A stretch of DNA of 64,000 nucleotides from the NCBI GenBank assembly GCA_035516155.1, contig DATJAP010000036.1:21270-85269 (forward strand). Direction: 5' to 3'. The notes under the pieces were generated by a model, which had not been told where the DNA came from, ran no database searches, and saw nothing but the letters and a program-made list of their open reading frames with translations. Source of the DNA: JAJYKN01 sp035516155 (GTDB lineage: Bacteria > Nitrospirota > UBA9217). The stretch's first letter is position 1; the number at the start of each line of letters is the position of its first letter. The position numbers and the translations under genes were made by a program. Below, piece after piece: positions 8,970 through 16,856 of this stretch.

Positions 8970-9060
8970 AAGAAATGCGAAGTTGAAGGTTGAGGCATCG
9001 AAACGTTGAATGGATGCGTGAATGCAAACTTTTAACGAGTCATCCCGAGAAGGAGGAATG

Positions 9061-9588
9061 ATGAAAAAGAGAGCGAGTATCATGATGGTAGTGGCACTGA
9101 TGATCGGGGCATTCGGGTGTCAACAGAAGAAGGAAGAACAAAGGCCGGTAACCTATGTCCCCCCGATTCCGTCGCAGACCGACATTAGTCAGCTTGAGCA
9201 GGCGGCGAAAACGTCACCCAAAAACAAGGAGGCGTGGATCAATCTCGGCAATACGCTGATGGATGCCCAGCGCTTCAATGAGGCCATCGATGCCTATGAG
9301 AAGGCGCTGGCCCTGGACCCGAAGAATGTCCCCGTACGGGTTGACATGGGGACCTGCTACCGCGGGATAGGCAAGTTCGACAAGGCAGTCGAGGAGTACC
9401 GGACGGCGCTTAAAATCGATCCCAACTTCCCGAACGGGCACCGCAACCTCGCCGTCGTCCTGTCCACTGACCTGCACGACAACAAGCAGGCAGTTCCGGA
9501 GTTTCAGAGGTATCTTGAGCTCGTGCCGAATGCGCCTGATGCAGCAGAAGTCAAAAAAACGATCCAGATGCTGTCCATGGGGAAATAA
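9061..9588 (+). CDS. TPR-repeat lipoprotein
   Basis: 175 residues. The N-terminus MKKRASIMMVVALMIG followed by AFGC is a lipoprotein signal with the modified cysteine near residue 19. About three TPR units follow, at roughly 57-90, 91-124 and 125-160 (for example AWINLGNTLMDAQRFNEAID), so this is a protein-protein interaction scaffold tethered to a membrane on the periplasmic side. The partner is unknown. The ATG at 9061 has AGGAGG 4 nt upstream; the adjacent ATG at 9058 is too close to it. Confidence 0.85.
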   Translation: MKKRASIMMVVALMIGAFGCQQKKEEQRPVTYVPPIPSQTDISQLEQAAKTSPKNKEAWINLGNTLMDAQRFNEAIDAYEKALALDPKNVPVRVDMGTCYRGIGKFDKAVEEYRTALKIDPNFPNGHRNLAVVLSTDLHDNKQAVPEFQRYLELVPNAPDAAEVKKTIQMLSMGK

Positions 9589-9720
9589 TCAATCAAAACG
9601 CTCACTCGATTCAAGCGACGCAATAAAGCCCCGACAGCCACTGCTTGAGGTCGTTCTGGCATGAATGGACAAAGCGGCTTGAGCCCGACATGGCATGAGG
9701 ATCGTTCATGAGGAATTAAT

Positions 9721-11586
9721 CTAACTGATTTGCGCCAGCTCGTTCAACTGCTGGTCGAACCCCTGCGCCTTTGCATCATGCTCTGCGGTCACCGTCTCAA
9801 GCTCGGCAAAAAGCTTCTCGATCTTTGCTTTTGCTTCGTTGACCGACTGCGAAAGCTGTTTGATGGTCAGGGCTTTGCCTTTAACGGAAGCATCCAGCAG
9901 CTCCCGGGTATCGCGCTCCGCGGCCTGCTCCAGTTTCACGATCTCTTCTTCGATGGCCGCGATCCTGCTCTTGAGCGAACTCAGGACCTTTGATTTGTCC
10001 GATACGATTGTGACGCGCTGTTTTTTCGCATCCTTCCGGTTCGCGCACCTGTCAACCTGCTGCTTCTTTCCCTTCTTTACGCGCACACCGCCTTCGTCGC
10101 TCCATCCCCTCCGTTCAAGGAAATCGAGGTATGTGCCTTCGAAAACCGAGACGGTGTCGTTGTCGAAGACAATCAGCTTGGTCGCTACTGCCTCGAGGAT
10201 CAGCTCGCTGTGGGTCACGATGATGACGGCGCCGTCAAAGGCCTCGATCGCCTCGATTAGCGAATCAATGGACTCCATGTCCAGGTGGTTCGTGGGCTCG
10301 TCGAGCATGAGCATATTGGCCGGCGAGACCAAGAGCTTGCCAAGCAGCACGCGGCTCTTCTCTCCGCCGGAGAGAACGCTCACCTTCTTCAGCGCATTAT
10401 CGCCTTCGAACATCATGAGGCCACAGATGGAGCGGGATTCTCCCTGGGCGTTGTCCGGGTGTGCATCCATGATTTCCTGCAGGGCGGTCTTTTCCGGCCG
10501 CAGACGGTTGATATTTGTCTGGCCGAAATACGCGATCTTTGTGTTCGGATGAAGCCTGACGTCGCCGCAGGTGGGAGAAATTTCCCGTGCCAGCAGGTTC
10601 AAGAGCGTTGTCTTGCCCTTGCCGTTCTTGCCGATCACGCCGATGCGGTCCTTTTTGCCGACTGCGAACGAAAGTGCGTCGATCAGTTTCGGGCTGTCCT
10701 GGGAGAAGCCGAAGGTCAGGTTTTCCACGGTCATGAGCCACTTGGCTTCGAACGGCGCTGACCGAAACTTGAAGTCGAGCGATTTGATCTCCTCAAGTTT
10801 ATCGAGCTTCTCATGCCTCGCGAGCGCTTTGACACGTGACTGGACTGCGCTGGCCTTGGTTGCCTGCGCCCGGAATCGGTTGATGAACTGCTCCACTTCC
10901 TTGCGCTTCTTTTCGTCGTTCTGGCGCGTTTTCTCGTAGATTTCCTCTTCCAGAAGGATCTGGTCATAGAGTTTTTGGGTTCCGCCCGCGATTTTCCTCA
11001 TTTTGCACCGGTGAATGATCATGGTGTGGGTCGTTACGCTGTCCATGAAATCACGGTCGTGGGTGATGATGATCATTTCGTTCCTCCAGGCGCGAAGGAA
11101 CAACGTAAGCCAGCGGACCGAGACGATGTCGAGGTAGTTCGTGGGCTCGTCGAGAAGCAGGAGGTTTGGTTCGGAAACAAGCACCTTGGCAAGATTCAAA
11201 CGCACCTGATATCCGCCGGAGAGGGATGAGGGATGGCGGCCGAAGTCATCATTCGTGAACCCGAGGCCATGCAGGATGGCCTCTGCCTTGTAGGTTTCGT
11301 CAATGTGGTCTTCGTTTTTCGGAAGGGCAAGGCACGCTTCCTGAAGGACCGTATCTTCGGTGAAATGGATGTGCTGGGAGAGGTGGCCGATGGTATAGCC
11401 GGAAGGCGTCGTGATCGTTCCGGCGTCCTGGTGTTCCTCGCCCAGTATCATACGGAAGAGCGTGGACTTGCCGTGGCCGTTCCGCCCTACCAGTCCCACG
11501 CGCTCACGGGGGTTTACGGTAAAGCTGACGCCGTCGAACAGCACCTGCTTCCCGTAAGATTTTTCAATGTTGGTGACTTGGAGCAT
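9721..11586 (-). CDS. ABC-F ATPase, Uup/YheS-like
   Basis: 621 residues with two ABC domains: Walker A GRNGHGKST and GKNGKGKTT, signatures LSGGYQVRLNL and LSGGEKSRVLL, Walker B LLLDEPTNYLD and LMLDEPTNHLD. The interdomain linker (about 230-280) is highly charged, and a C-terminal coiled coil (about 540-615) is joined by a Lys/Arg-rich segment, as in Uup. ABC-F proteins act on ribosomes; Uup-type members are linked to ribosome rescue or assembly and to DNA-junction phenotypes. No transmembrane domain is present, so it is not a transporter. This is the second ABC-F gene in 5 kb. The start ATG 11586 lacks a strong Shine-Dalgarno. Confidence 0.88.
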   Translation of the reverse strand: MLQVTNIEKSYGKQVLFDGVSFTVNPRERVGLVGRNGHGKSTLFRMILGEEHQDAGTITTPSGYTIGHLSQHIHFTEDTVLQEACLALPKNEDHIDETYKAEAILHGLGFTNDDFGRHPSSLSGGYQVRLNLAKVLVSEPNLLLLDEPTNYLDIVSVRWLTLFLRAWRNEMIIITHDRDFMDSVTTHTMIIHRCKMRKIAGGTQKLYDQILLEEEIYEKTRQNDEKKRKEVEQFINRFRAQATKASAVQSRVKALARHEKLDKLEEIKSLDFKFRSAPFEAKWLMTVENLTFGFSQDSPKLIDALSFAVGKKDRIGVIGKNGKGKTTLLNLLAREISPTCGDVRLHPNTKIAYFGQTNINRLRPEKTALQEIMDAHPDNAQGESRSICGLMMFEGDNALKKVSVLSGGEKSRVLLGKLLVSPANMLMLDEPTNHLDMESIDSLIEAIEAFDGAVIIVTHSELILEAVATKLIVFDNDTVSVFEGTYLDFLERRGWSDEGGVRVKKGKKQQVDRCANRKDAKKQRVTIVSDKSKVLSSLKSRIAAIEEEIVKLEQAAERDTRELLDASVKGKALTIKQLSQSVNEAKAKIEKLFAELETVTAEHDAKAQGFDQQLNELAQIS

Positions 11587-11850
11587 TCGTTACCCTTTTT
11601 GATTGGATTTTCTGCACAAGTACAAGTCTTTTATAATAACGCAGGACGGCTGTTATGGCAAATGATTTTTCGAGGTCGAGATGGACAGGAGTAAGCGCAG
11701 GTCCGGCTGTTTTGCGCAGCATCTTTCCGAGAGGCAAGGTTGCTGTAGCTCATTGATATGTTGCACCACGTGGCGCAAGGACATCGGAGGGGCGCCCGAC
11801 TTTATCATGTCTTGTTTGTGATGAAACCGGGCAGCCACGGGAAATCGCTC

Positions 11851-12210
11851 CTACACTATTTCCTCATCTTCCCTTCGCCATGCCGGATCGACAATGCAGA
11901 TGAACTTGAGGTCGCTTTCCCCGGAATTTGTGATGCTCTGGATCGCCTCGGGAGGAATGTACACGGTTGATCCGGATCTGACCGGCGCGTCTTCGCCATT
12001 GATATGCATGATGCCTTCGCCTTCTATAATATAATAAACTTCGGAAGTCCTGAGGCGGTGCATCCAGGTCGTATCGCCCGGTTTCACGACCGCATGTGCC
12101 AGGCTGTAACGCAGGGCCAGGTCCTCCTTATCGGGGTGCAGTATCTCACGGAGCAGACAGTTGTCTCCGGCGACAAATTCCTCGCAAGCATGTAATTCAC
12201 GGATGAACAT
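11851..12210 (-). CDS. Small cupin-domain protein
   Basis: 119 residues, a single cupin barrel. Cupin motif 1 is seen as a degenerate GDTTWMHRLRTSEVYYIIEG and motif 2 as VYIPPEAIQSITNSGES. Motif 1 has one histidine and a glutamate but motif 2 lacks the usual histidine, so metal binding is uncertain. It resembles mannose-6-phosphate-isomerase-like cupins, and I do not assign a reaction. The chosen ATG 12210 has GAGGAG 8 nt upstream; the longer frame to 12285 runs through the terminator of the preceding gene. Confidence 0.75.
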   Translation of the reverse strand: MFIRELHACEEFVAGDNCLLREILHPDKEDLALRYSLAHAVVKPGDTTWMHRLRTSEVYYIIEGEGIMHINGEDAPVRSGSTVYIPPEAIQSITNSGESDLKFICIVDPAWRREDEEIV

Positions 12211-12226
12211 GGCAAAGACTCCTCTT

Positions 12227-12266
12227 CTGCAAAAAAAGCAAAAGCCCCGCACAGAACATGCGGGGC
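12227..12266 (-). terminator. Rho-independent terminator after the DUF3617 gene
   Basis: 8-bp stem gccccgca (12244-12251) / tgcggggc (12259-12266), loop of 7, followed on the minus strand by TTTTGCTTTTTTT. Confidence 0.85.
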
Positions 12267-12300
12267 GCAAGGTACGTTGCAACAAAGACCATCCAGGCCG

Positions 12301-12726
12301 TTATTTGCAATCGCCGATTCTTTTTCCACTCATGTGATAGATAATCTTTGATGTTCCTCCCTTTTTATCGGCTTTTTCCAGCGTCATCATGCCGCTGTAT
12401 GATGTCTGTTTGTATTCCATTTCACCGGAGCCGGTGCTGCCGTCCTTGCACTGCATCTTCCAGGTAACCTTGTTTCCCACCACCGTCACGTCCTTTTTTT
12501 CGCAGTCATTCTTTTGCGACGTGCTGGGGATTGTCTTTTTCGAATCGTTGATATCCTCTTTAGTGTAGCAATGGGTGGTGACCATGGGCGGCAAGGCAAA
12601 GGGCATACCCGCCATGTCCATCTTCATCGTGATCTCCCAGTTGCCGTCCTGCATCGTGGCAGGAGCGGCAAACAGAGGAGCTGCTGAAACAAGCAATAGC
12701 GCGAAAAACAGGCCGATAACTTTCAT
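12301..12726 (-). CDS. DUF3617-like periplasmic protein
   Basis: 141 residues with a signal peptide (MKVIGLFFALLLVSAAPLFA, cleavage likely after residue 20). The mature part begins with DGNWEITMKMDMAG and has two cysteine pairs in CYTKED / NDCEKKD and MQCKDGSTGSGEME, the pattern of the DUF3617 family of secreted proteins of unknown function. ATG 12726 is preceded by GAGGAGG. It has its own strong promoter and its own terminator, so it is monocistronic, and it is divergent from the HD-domain gene. Confidence 0.8.
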   Translation of the reverse strand: MKVIGLFFALLLVSAAPLFAAPATMQDGNWEITMKMDMAGMPFALPPMVTTHCYTKEDINDSKKTIPSTSQKNDCEKKDVTVVGNKVTWKMQCKDGSTGSGEMEYKQTSYSGMMTLEKADKKGGTSKIIYHMSGKRIGDCK

Positions 12727-12753
12727 ACGTTGTTCCTCCTCTCTTTTCATGCA

Positions 12754-12782
12754 ATGATAGCGGAAGCCTCTTCTCCTGTCAA
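12754..12782 (-). promoter_or_regulatory. Consensus promoter of the DUF3617 gene
   Basis: Minus-strand TTGACA (12777-12782), 17-bp spacer, TATCAT (12754-12759). The transcript would start near 12747, 21 nt before the ATG. Confidence 0.8.
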
Positions 12783-12783
12783 C

Positions 12784-12839
12784 CCATTTGCCAAATGGAC
12801 ACGCACCAGAGACACGCGTAGCAGAGACGCGTAGCAGAG
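12784..12839. repeat. Palindrome plus 13-bp tandem repeat between divergent promoters
   Basis: A perfect inverted repeat, ccatttg-c-caaatgg (12784-12798), abuts the -35 of the DUF3617 promoter. Two exact copies of acgcgtagcagag (12814-12826, 12827-12839) lie between it and the HD-gene promoter. Possible operator sites. Confidence 0.5.
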
Positions 12840-12843
12840 GCCC

Positions 12844-12872
12844 TTGACTCGCTTGAGCCAAAGAAGTACAAT
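12844..12872 (+). promoter_or_regulatory. Promoter of the HD-domain gene
   Basis: TTGACT (12844-12849), 17-bp spacer, TACAAT (12867-12872); predicted start near 12879, 20 nt before ATG 12899. Confidence 0.7.
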
Positions 12873-12898
12873 CACCGGGCTTGCGGGAGCAGTCAATT

Positions 12899-13714
12899 AT
12901 GAAACAGGAAGAACTGATATCGCTTAAAAAATGGTTTGCCGGCTATTGCGCTTCCTTCTCCACCCCGGTCCGGGAAGATCAGCAAAATATCACGGTCAAG
13001 CAGCTCCATACGCACGAAGTGTGCAAGAATGCCTTGCGGATCGGACGCGCCCTGCGGCTCAATGAAGAGGACTTGCTGCTCGCCGAGGCGGTTGCGCTGC
13101 TTCATGACGTCGGCAGGTTCCCGCAATACCGGCGCTACAAAACCTTTGATGACAGCATTTCAGTGAACCACGCAACCCTGGGAGCACAGGTGCTTCTCGC
13201 TAAGGACGTCCTCGGAACATTGCTCGAAGATCAGCGGAACCTTATCGTGCATACAGTGACGCTGCATAATGTGTACTCCCTGCCGGGAAATCTTGACGAC
13301 AGGACCATGCTGTTCGTCAAACTGATCCGTGATGCGGACAAGCTCGATATATGGCGCGTGTTTGTTGACTATTTCAACCAGGATCACGATGGCAGGGCAA
13401 CGGCTGTCGGCCTCGGACTTGCCGATGTCCCAGACTACTCGCCGGCGATTCTTGCCTGTCTGACCCGGGGTGAAATGGCCAACAAGGCGGACCTGCGGAC
13501 CTTGAACGATTTCAAGCTTCTTCAGCTGTCCTGGCTCTATGATCTCAATTTTGCCGATTCGCTTCGGATGGTGCTTGAGCGGGGATATATCGATAAATTA
13601 GCCAAGGTGCTGCCCGACGTGCAGGAGATCAACGGTGCGGTTGCTTTTGTCCGTACCTACGTGGAACGGAAGCTCACGGGCTCCGGCCAGGCCCTTCAGA
13701 CCAGAAAAGGCTAA
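12899..13714 (+). CDS. HD-domain phosphohydrolase
   Basis: 271 residues. The metal-binding HD set is visible: the first histidine in HTHEVCKN near residue 38, the LLHDVGRFPQ doublet near residue 69, a histidine in NHATLG, and the distal aspartate in IRDADKLD. This is the shorter HD (not HD-GYP) family of metal-dependent phosphohydrolases; the substrate may be a nucleotide but is unknown. No sensory or membrane domain. ATG 12899 has GGGAG 8 nt upstream, and the promoter position supports it over TTG 12881. Confidence 0.85.
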   Translation: MKQEELISLKKWFAGYCASFSTPVREDQQNITVKQLHTHEVCKNALRIGRALRLNEEDLLLAEAVALLHDVGRFPQYRRYKTFDDSISVNHATLGAQVLLAKDVLGTLLEDQRNLIVHTVTLHNVYSLPGNLDDRTMLFVKLIRDADKLDIWRVFVDYFNQDHDGRATAVGLGLADVPDYSPAILACLTRGEMANKADLRTLNDFKLLQLSWLYDLNFADSLRMVLERGYIDKLAKVLPDVQEINGAVAFVRTYVERKLTGSGQALQTRKG

Positions 13715-13793
13715 AATTAGGCTTTACTCCGTGATGCTTAATTTGGTAAGATGAATTCGGTCTCCGCTTTCGCACCTCTAATCGGGAATGGTG

Positions 13794-13799
13794 TATAAT
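13794..13799 (+). promoter_or_regulatory. Possible -10 element for the aminotransferase gene
   Basis: TATAAT with no clear -35; it would give a leader of about 107 nt before ATG 13914. Confidence 0.35.
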
Positions 13800-13913
13800 C
13801 GTCTAAACTGCGGAGAGCGCGGATTTTTTTGCACAATTTGATTTTGGAACCCCGTCGCCCTCTGCGTCCGCAAGGGTAAATTTTTTTTTAGAGTTTGACA
13901 TTGAGGGAATTTC

Positions 13914-15215
13914 ATGCGAAATAACATTGTTTCACTCGGCGCTGACGAGCTTAAATACGAGATCCGCGAAATCGTCGCAGTTGCCAAGGAATTCGGCAAG
14001 TTAGGGATCGAGATCAACTGGGAGAACATCGGCGATCCGGTGCAGAAGGGCGAGAAGCTCCCGGACTGGATCAAGGACCTTATCATCGGCACCATGAAGG
14101 ATGACCTGACGTATGCCTATTCTCCTACGAAGGGACTTGATGCGACGCGGGAGTATCTTGCCCAAAAGGCGAACGGGAACGGCAACGTCAGGATCACGAA
14201 GGAAGATATCATCTTCTTTAACGGCCTGGGCGATGCCATCAGCAAAGTTTACGGCCAGCTCCGGAAGGAATACCGGGTCATCGGCCCGAGCCCGGCCTAC
14301 AGCACCCATTCATCAGCGGAGGCATCGCATGCGGGATCGGAGTATGTTTCCTACCGGCTCGACCCGAACAATCTCTGGTATCCCGATCTGAACGACCTCA
14401 GGATGAAGGTGAAGTACAATCCCTCCATATCCGGCATCCTGGTCATCAACCCGGACAACCCCACGGGCGCGGTCTACCCGCGGGAAGTGTTGCTCGAGAT
14501 CGTGTCCATCGCGAAGGAATTCGACCTGTTTGTCGTGTGCGATGAGATCTATATCAACCTGACCTATAACGGCAAAAAGTCGGTACCCCTTGCCGACGTG
14601 ATCAACGGCGTGTGCGGAATCTCGATGAAGGGCATATCCAAGGAACTTCCCTGGCCCGGGGCGCGGTGCGGGTGGATCGAGGTGTACAATGCGGATAAGG
14701 ACCCTGTTTTCGCGAAATACATCAAGAGCATTGTGGACGACAAGATGCTTGAAGTCTGTTCCACCACGCTGCCGCAGAAGGTGATCCCCGCGGTCATGAC
14801 CGATCCCCGATACGGAAAACATATCGCGCAGCGCAATGCCGTCTACGAACAGCGTTCGCGCATCGCCTACGATCTTCTGAAGGAAATCCCGGGCATCATC
14901 GTGAACCGGACAAACGGCGCTTTCTACATGACCGTCATGTTTCGTGAAAATGTCCTGAAGCCAAATCAGAAGCTCGCTGTCGCAAACTCCGCGGCCAGGG
15001 AAAGGGTGGAGCAGCTTGTGACGGGCGTTGCGCTCGACAAGCGTTTTGTCTATTACCTGCTGGCTTCCACGGGCATATGCGTCGTACCGCTCACGGGATT
15101 CAACTGCGACCTCCAGGGTTTTCGCGCTACACTTCTTGAATCGGATGACGCGAAATTCGAGTGGATCTTTCGGGTACTGCGGGACAAGATCTCGGAATAC
15201 CTCCAGAGCGCCTGA
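13914..15215 (+). CDS. PLP-dependent class I/II aminotransferase
   Basis: 433 residues, fold type I. Visible are YSPTKGLDATREYL near 70, the NPDNPTGAVY cofactor-ring motif near 180, CDEIYINLTY near 210, and the Schiff-base lysine in the ISKELPWPGARCGW segment near 245 with its phosphate-binding arginine. An atypically long C-terminal half includes a CVVPLTGF loop before the substrate arginine region (FRATLLE). It belongs among aspartate/alanine-type aminotransferases, but the amino-acid specificity cannot be read. GAGGGA precedes ATG 13914. Confidence 0.85.
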   Translation: MRNNIVSLGADELKYEIREIVAVAKEFGKLGIEINWENIGDPVQKGEKLPDWIKDLIIGTMKDDLTYAYSPTKGLDATREYLAQKANGNGNVRITKEDIIFFNGLGDAISKVYGQLRKEYRVIGPSPAYSTHSSAEASHAGSEYVSYRLDPNNLWYPDLNDLRMKVKYNPSISGILVINPDNPTGAVYPREVLLEIVSIAKEFDLFVVCDEIYINLTYNGKKSVPLADVINGVCGISMKGISKELPWPGARCGWIEVYNADKDPVFAKYIKSIVDDKMLEVCSTTLPQKVIPAVMTDPRYGKHIAQRNAVYEQRSRIAYDLLKEIPGIIVNRTNGAFYMTVMFRENVLKPNQKLAVANSAARERVEQLVTGVALDKRFVYYLLASTGICVVPLTGFNCDLQGFRATLLESDDAKFEWIFRVLRDKISEYLQSA

Positions 15216-15609
15216 GGTGATGCCGGGCATCAGGACGAATGAGCAATCATGATAGCTCCGGTCAAGGGTAGGAGGATCGCCACTCGGCGCCCGGCAAATA
15301 CTTCCAGTGGCAGTCCCTTCATCGTACGAACTGGCTCACGACGGCGCGGGACGCTTTCTGAGAAAACCCCTTTTGGTTGCTGTCACTCCCCCTGCGGTTC
15401 AATCCATTCTCGGGTCTTGGTAACGACGCCCTATTCGACGACTATCAATAGTGAATGTCTCTATCTCCGATTTGGCCTCTTCGCAAGTCGCCGGCAGAAT
15501 CGCGTATGCGTATGTGAACGACATTTTTCTTGATTTTTTGGGTTGTTCGTACGATAATGGCCGACTTGAATCACTTATTTAACTTTCCAATCTGAGGAGG
15601 TTCGTAACA
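15216..15609. other. Intergenic region before adenylate kinase
   Basis: 394 nt with no convincing gene. A 94-codon open frame from 15249 has no ribosome site or recognisable domain. The only clear element is the adk promoter at the 3' end. Confidence 0.5.
15530..15558 (+). promoter_or_regulatory. Promoter of adk
   Basis: TTGATT (15530-15535), 17-bp spacer, GATAAT (15553-15558); leader of about 45 nt. Confidence 0.65.
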
Positions 15610-16263
15610 ATGAGAATCATTTTGTTGGGCGCACCGGGTGCGGGCAAGGGCACGGTTGCGAAACTTTTAACGGCACTGGACGGTTCAGTCCAGATTTCCA
15701 CCGGCGACATTCTGCGCGGCGCGGTGAAGGCTGGCACGCCGCTCGGGAAGGAAGCACAGGGTTACATGGACCGGGGCGATCTGGTTCCCGATTCTCTCAT
15801 TATGGGCATCATGGAGCAGCGGCTCCAGGAGAGGGATTGCCAGAAGGGATTTCTGCTCGACGGGTTTCCGAGGACCATACCCCAGGCCGACGCGCTCGAT
15901 GCACTTCTCCGGAAGCTTAGCATCAAGCTCGACCTCGTGGCGAACATCGAGGTTCCGCGCGACGTGATTCTGGACCGTCTGACCACGCGCCGGACCTGCT
16001 CCAACCCCTCTTGCCAGGAGATCTACAACATAAAGAGCAATCCACCGGCGCCCGGGGACAAGTGTAAAAAGTGTGGCAGCCCGACGATTCAGCGCGCCGA
16101 CGAGACGGTGGAAGCGATCAGCAAGCGCCTTGATGTCTACAACGAAAAGACCGCTCCCCTCATCGGCTACTACGAGAAGAAGGGCATGCTTCTCACCATC
16201 AAAGAGGTCAGCAGCGACGGTGTGGTGAATGCGATCAAGAAGGGGATTGCGGCAAAGAAATAG
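15610..16263 (+). CDS. adk: Adenylate kinase
   Basis: 217 residues, the long (LID-containing) form. P-loop GAPGAGKGT at residues 7-15, AMP-binding STGDILR, DGFPRT near 85, and a zinc-binding LID with two cysteine pairs (CSNPSC and CKKC, spanning about residues 131-155), followed by RADE and RLDVYNEKTAPL. It interconverts ATP + AMP with 2 ADP in the cytoplasm. GAGGAGG is 8 nt upstream of ATG 15610. The gene is not in the ribosomal-protein cluster where adk often sits; here it is a single unit with its own promoter and terminator. Confidence 0.97.
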   Translation: MRIILLGAPGAGKGTVAKLLTALDGSVQISTGDILRGAVKAGTPLGKEAQGYMDRGDLVPDSLIMGIMEQRLQERDCQKGFLLDGFPRTIPQADALDALLRKLSIKLDLVANIEVPRDVILDRLTTRRTCSNPSCQEIYNIKSNPPAPGDKCKKCGSPTIQRADETVEAISKRLDVYNEKTAPLIGYYEKKGMLLTIKEVSSDGVVNAIKKGIAAKK

Positions 16264-16285
16264 TTTCTGTTGTTGAATGAGAAAA

Positions 16286-16314
16286 GGCGGGATGAAACGA
16301 TCATCCCGCCCTTT
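16286..16314 (+). terminator. Rho-independent terminator of adk
   Basis: A 10-bp perfect stem, ggcgggatga / tcatcccgcc, with a 5-nt loop, followed by CTTTT, 22 nt after the stop. Confidence 0.85.
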
Positions 16315-16541
16315 TACGGCCGGCTCCTCTGCATTCTGATGGATGTATCCGGGGCAGGCGACGATCACCGATTGTTGTATCCTCGGGATTCCTGCGTGTT
16401 CCCGTGTTTACCCAGCTCTTCCTTGATTTCCTTATGAACTCTCCTGCCCTGAAATCGCTTGAGCGATTGTAGGGGGAGTTGCACGGTTCTCGACGGCTGT
16501 GTTCTGAAGGCTTTAGCGGTGACCAGAGGTTTCAGGTCCTG

Positions 16542-16658
16542 TCAGATCATGTGCGTCGGTCCACCTCCGCATCCTATGAGTAAAATTGGCACCAGCAAAA
16601 AATGAACACCTGGAAGATTTTTCCAGTGCGACTTTTCATGAGCAATGAATTTCCGCAT
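16542..16658 (-). CDS. Candidate 38-residue small hydrophobic protein
   Basis: A short minus-strand frame starting at ATG 16658 with an excellent ribosome site, GGAGG, 6 nt upstream inside an A-rich stretch. The product has a charged, His-rich N-terminus (MRKFIAHEKSHWKN) and one hydrophobic segment (VHFLLVPILLIG) ending in CGGGPTHMI. That is the size and shape of single-pass membrane microproteins. I do not recognise a family. It lies in an otherwise empty region of nearly 600 nt between adk and the DUF438 gene. The start context is the main support; coding evidence is weak at this length. Confidence 0.4.
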   Translation of the reverse strand: MRKFIAHEKSHWKNLPGVHFLLVPILLIGCGGGPTHMI

Positions 16659-16856
16659 GCGGTGCCTCCTTTTTTTATTGAGTTCACGAAAAGAGTTCCG
16701 GAACTGGTAAACTGAGGGTATTGAAGGAATCATTCAGTATGGCATAAAAAAGAAAGGGGATTATGAAAAGCTCCAGGATACCATGCCCGTCATGACACAA
16801 ATCATATGAATTTTTTATGAAGAATGATAGTGTGCAATCATAAAAGGAGGACGCCT

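Noticed and set aside
15249..15533. 94-codon frame between the aminotransferase and adk
   Set aside because: No ribosome site, no recognisable sequence, and it runs across the adk promoter.
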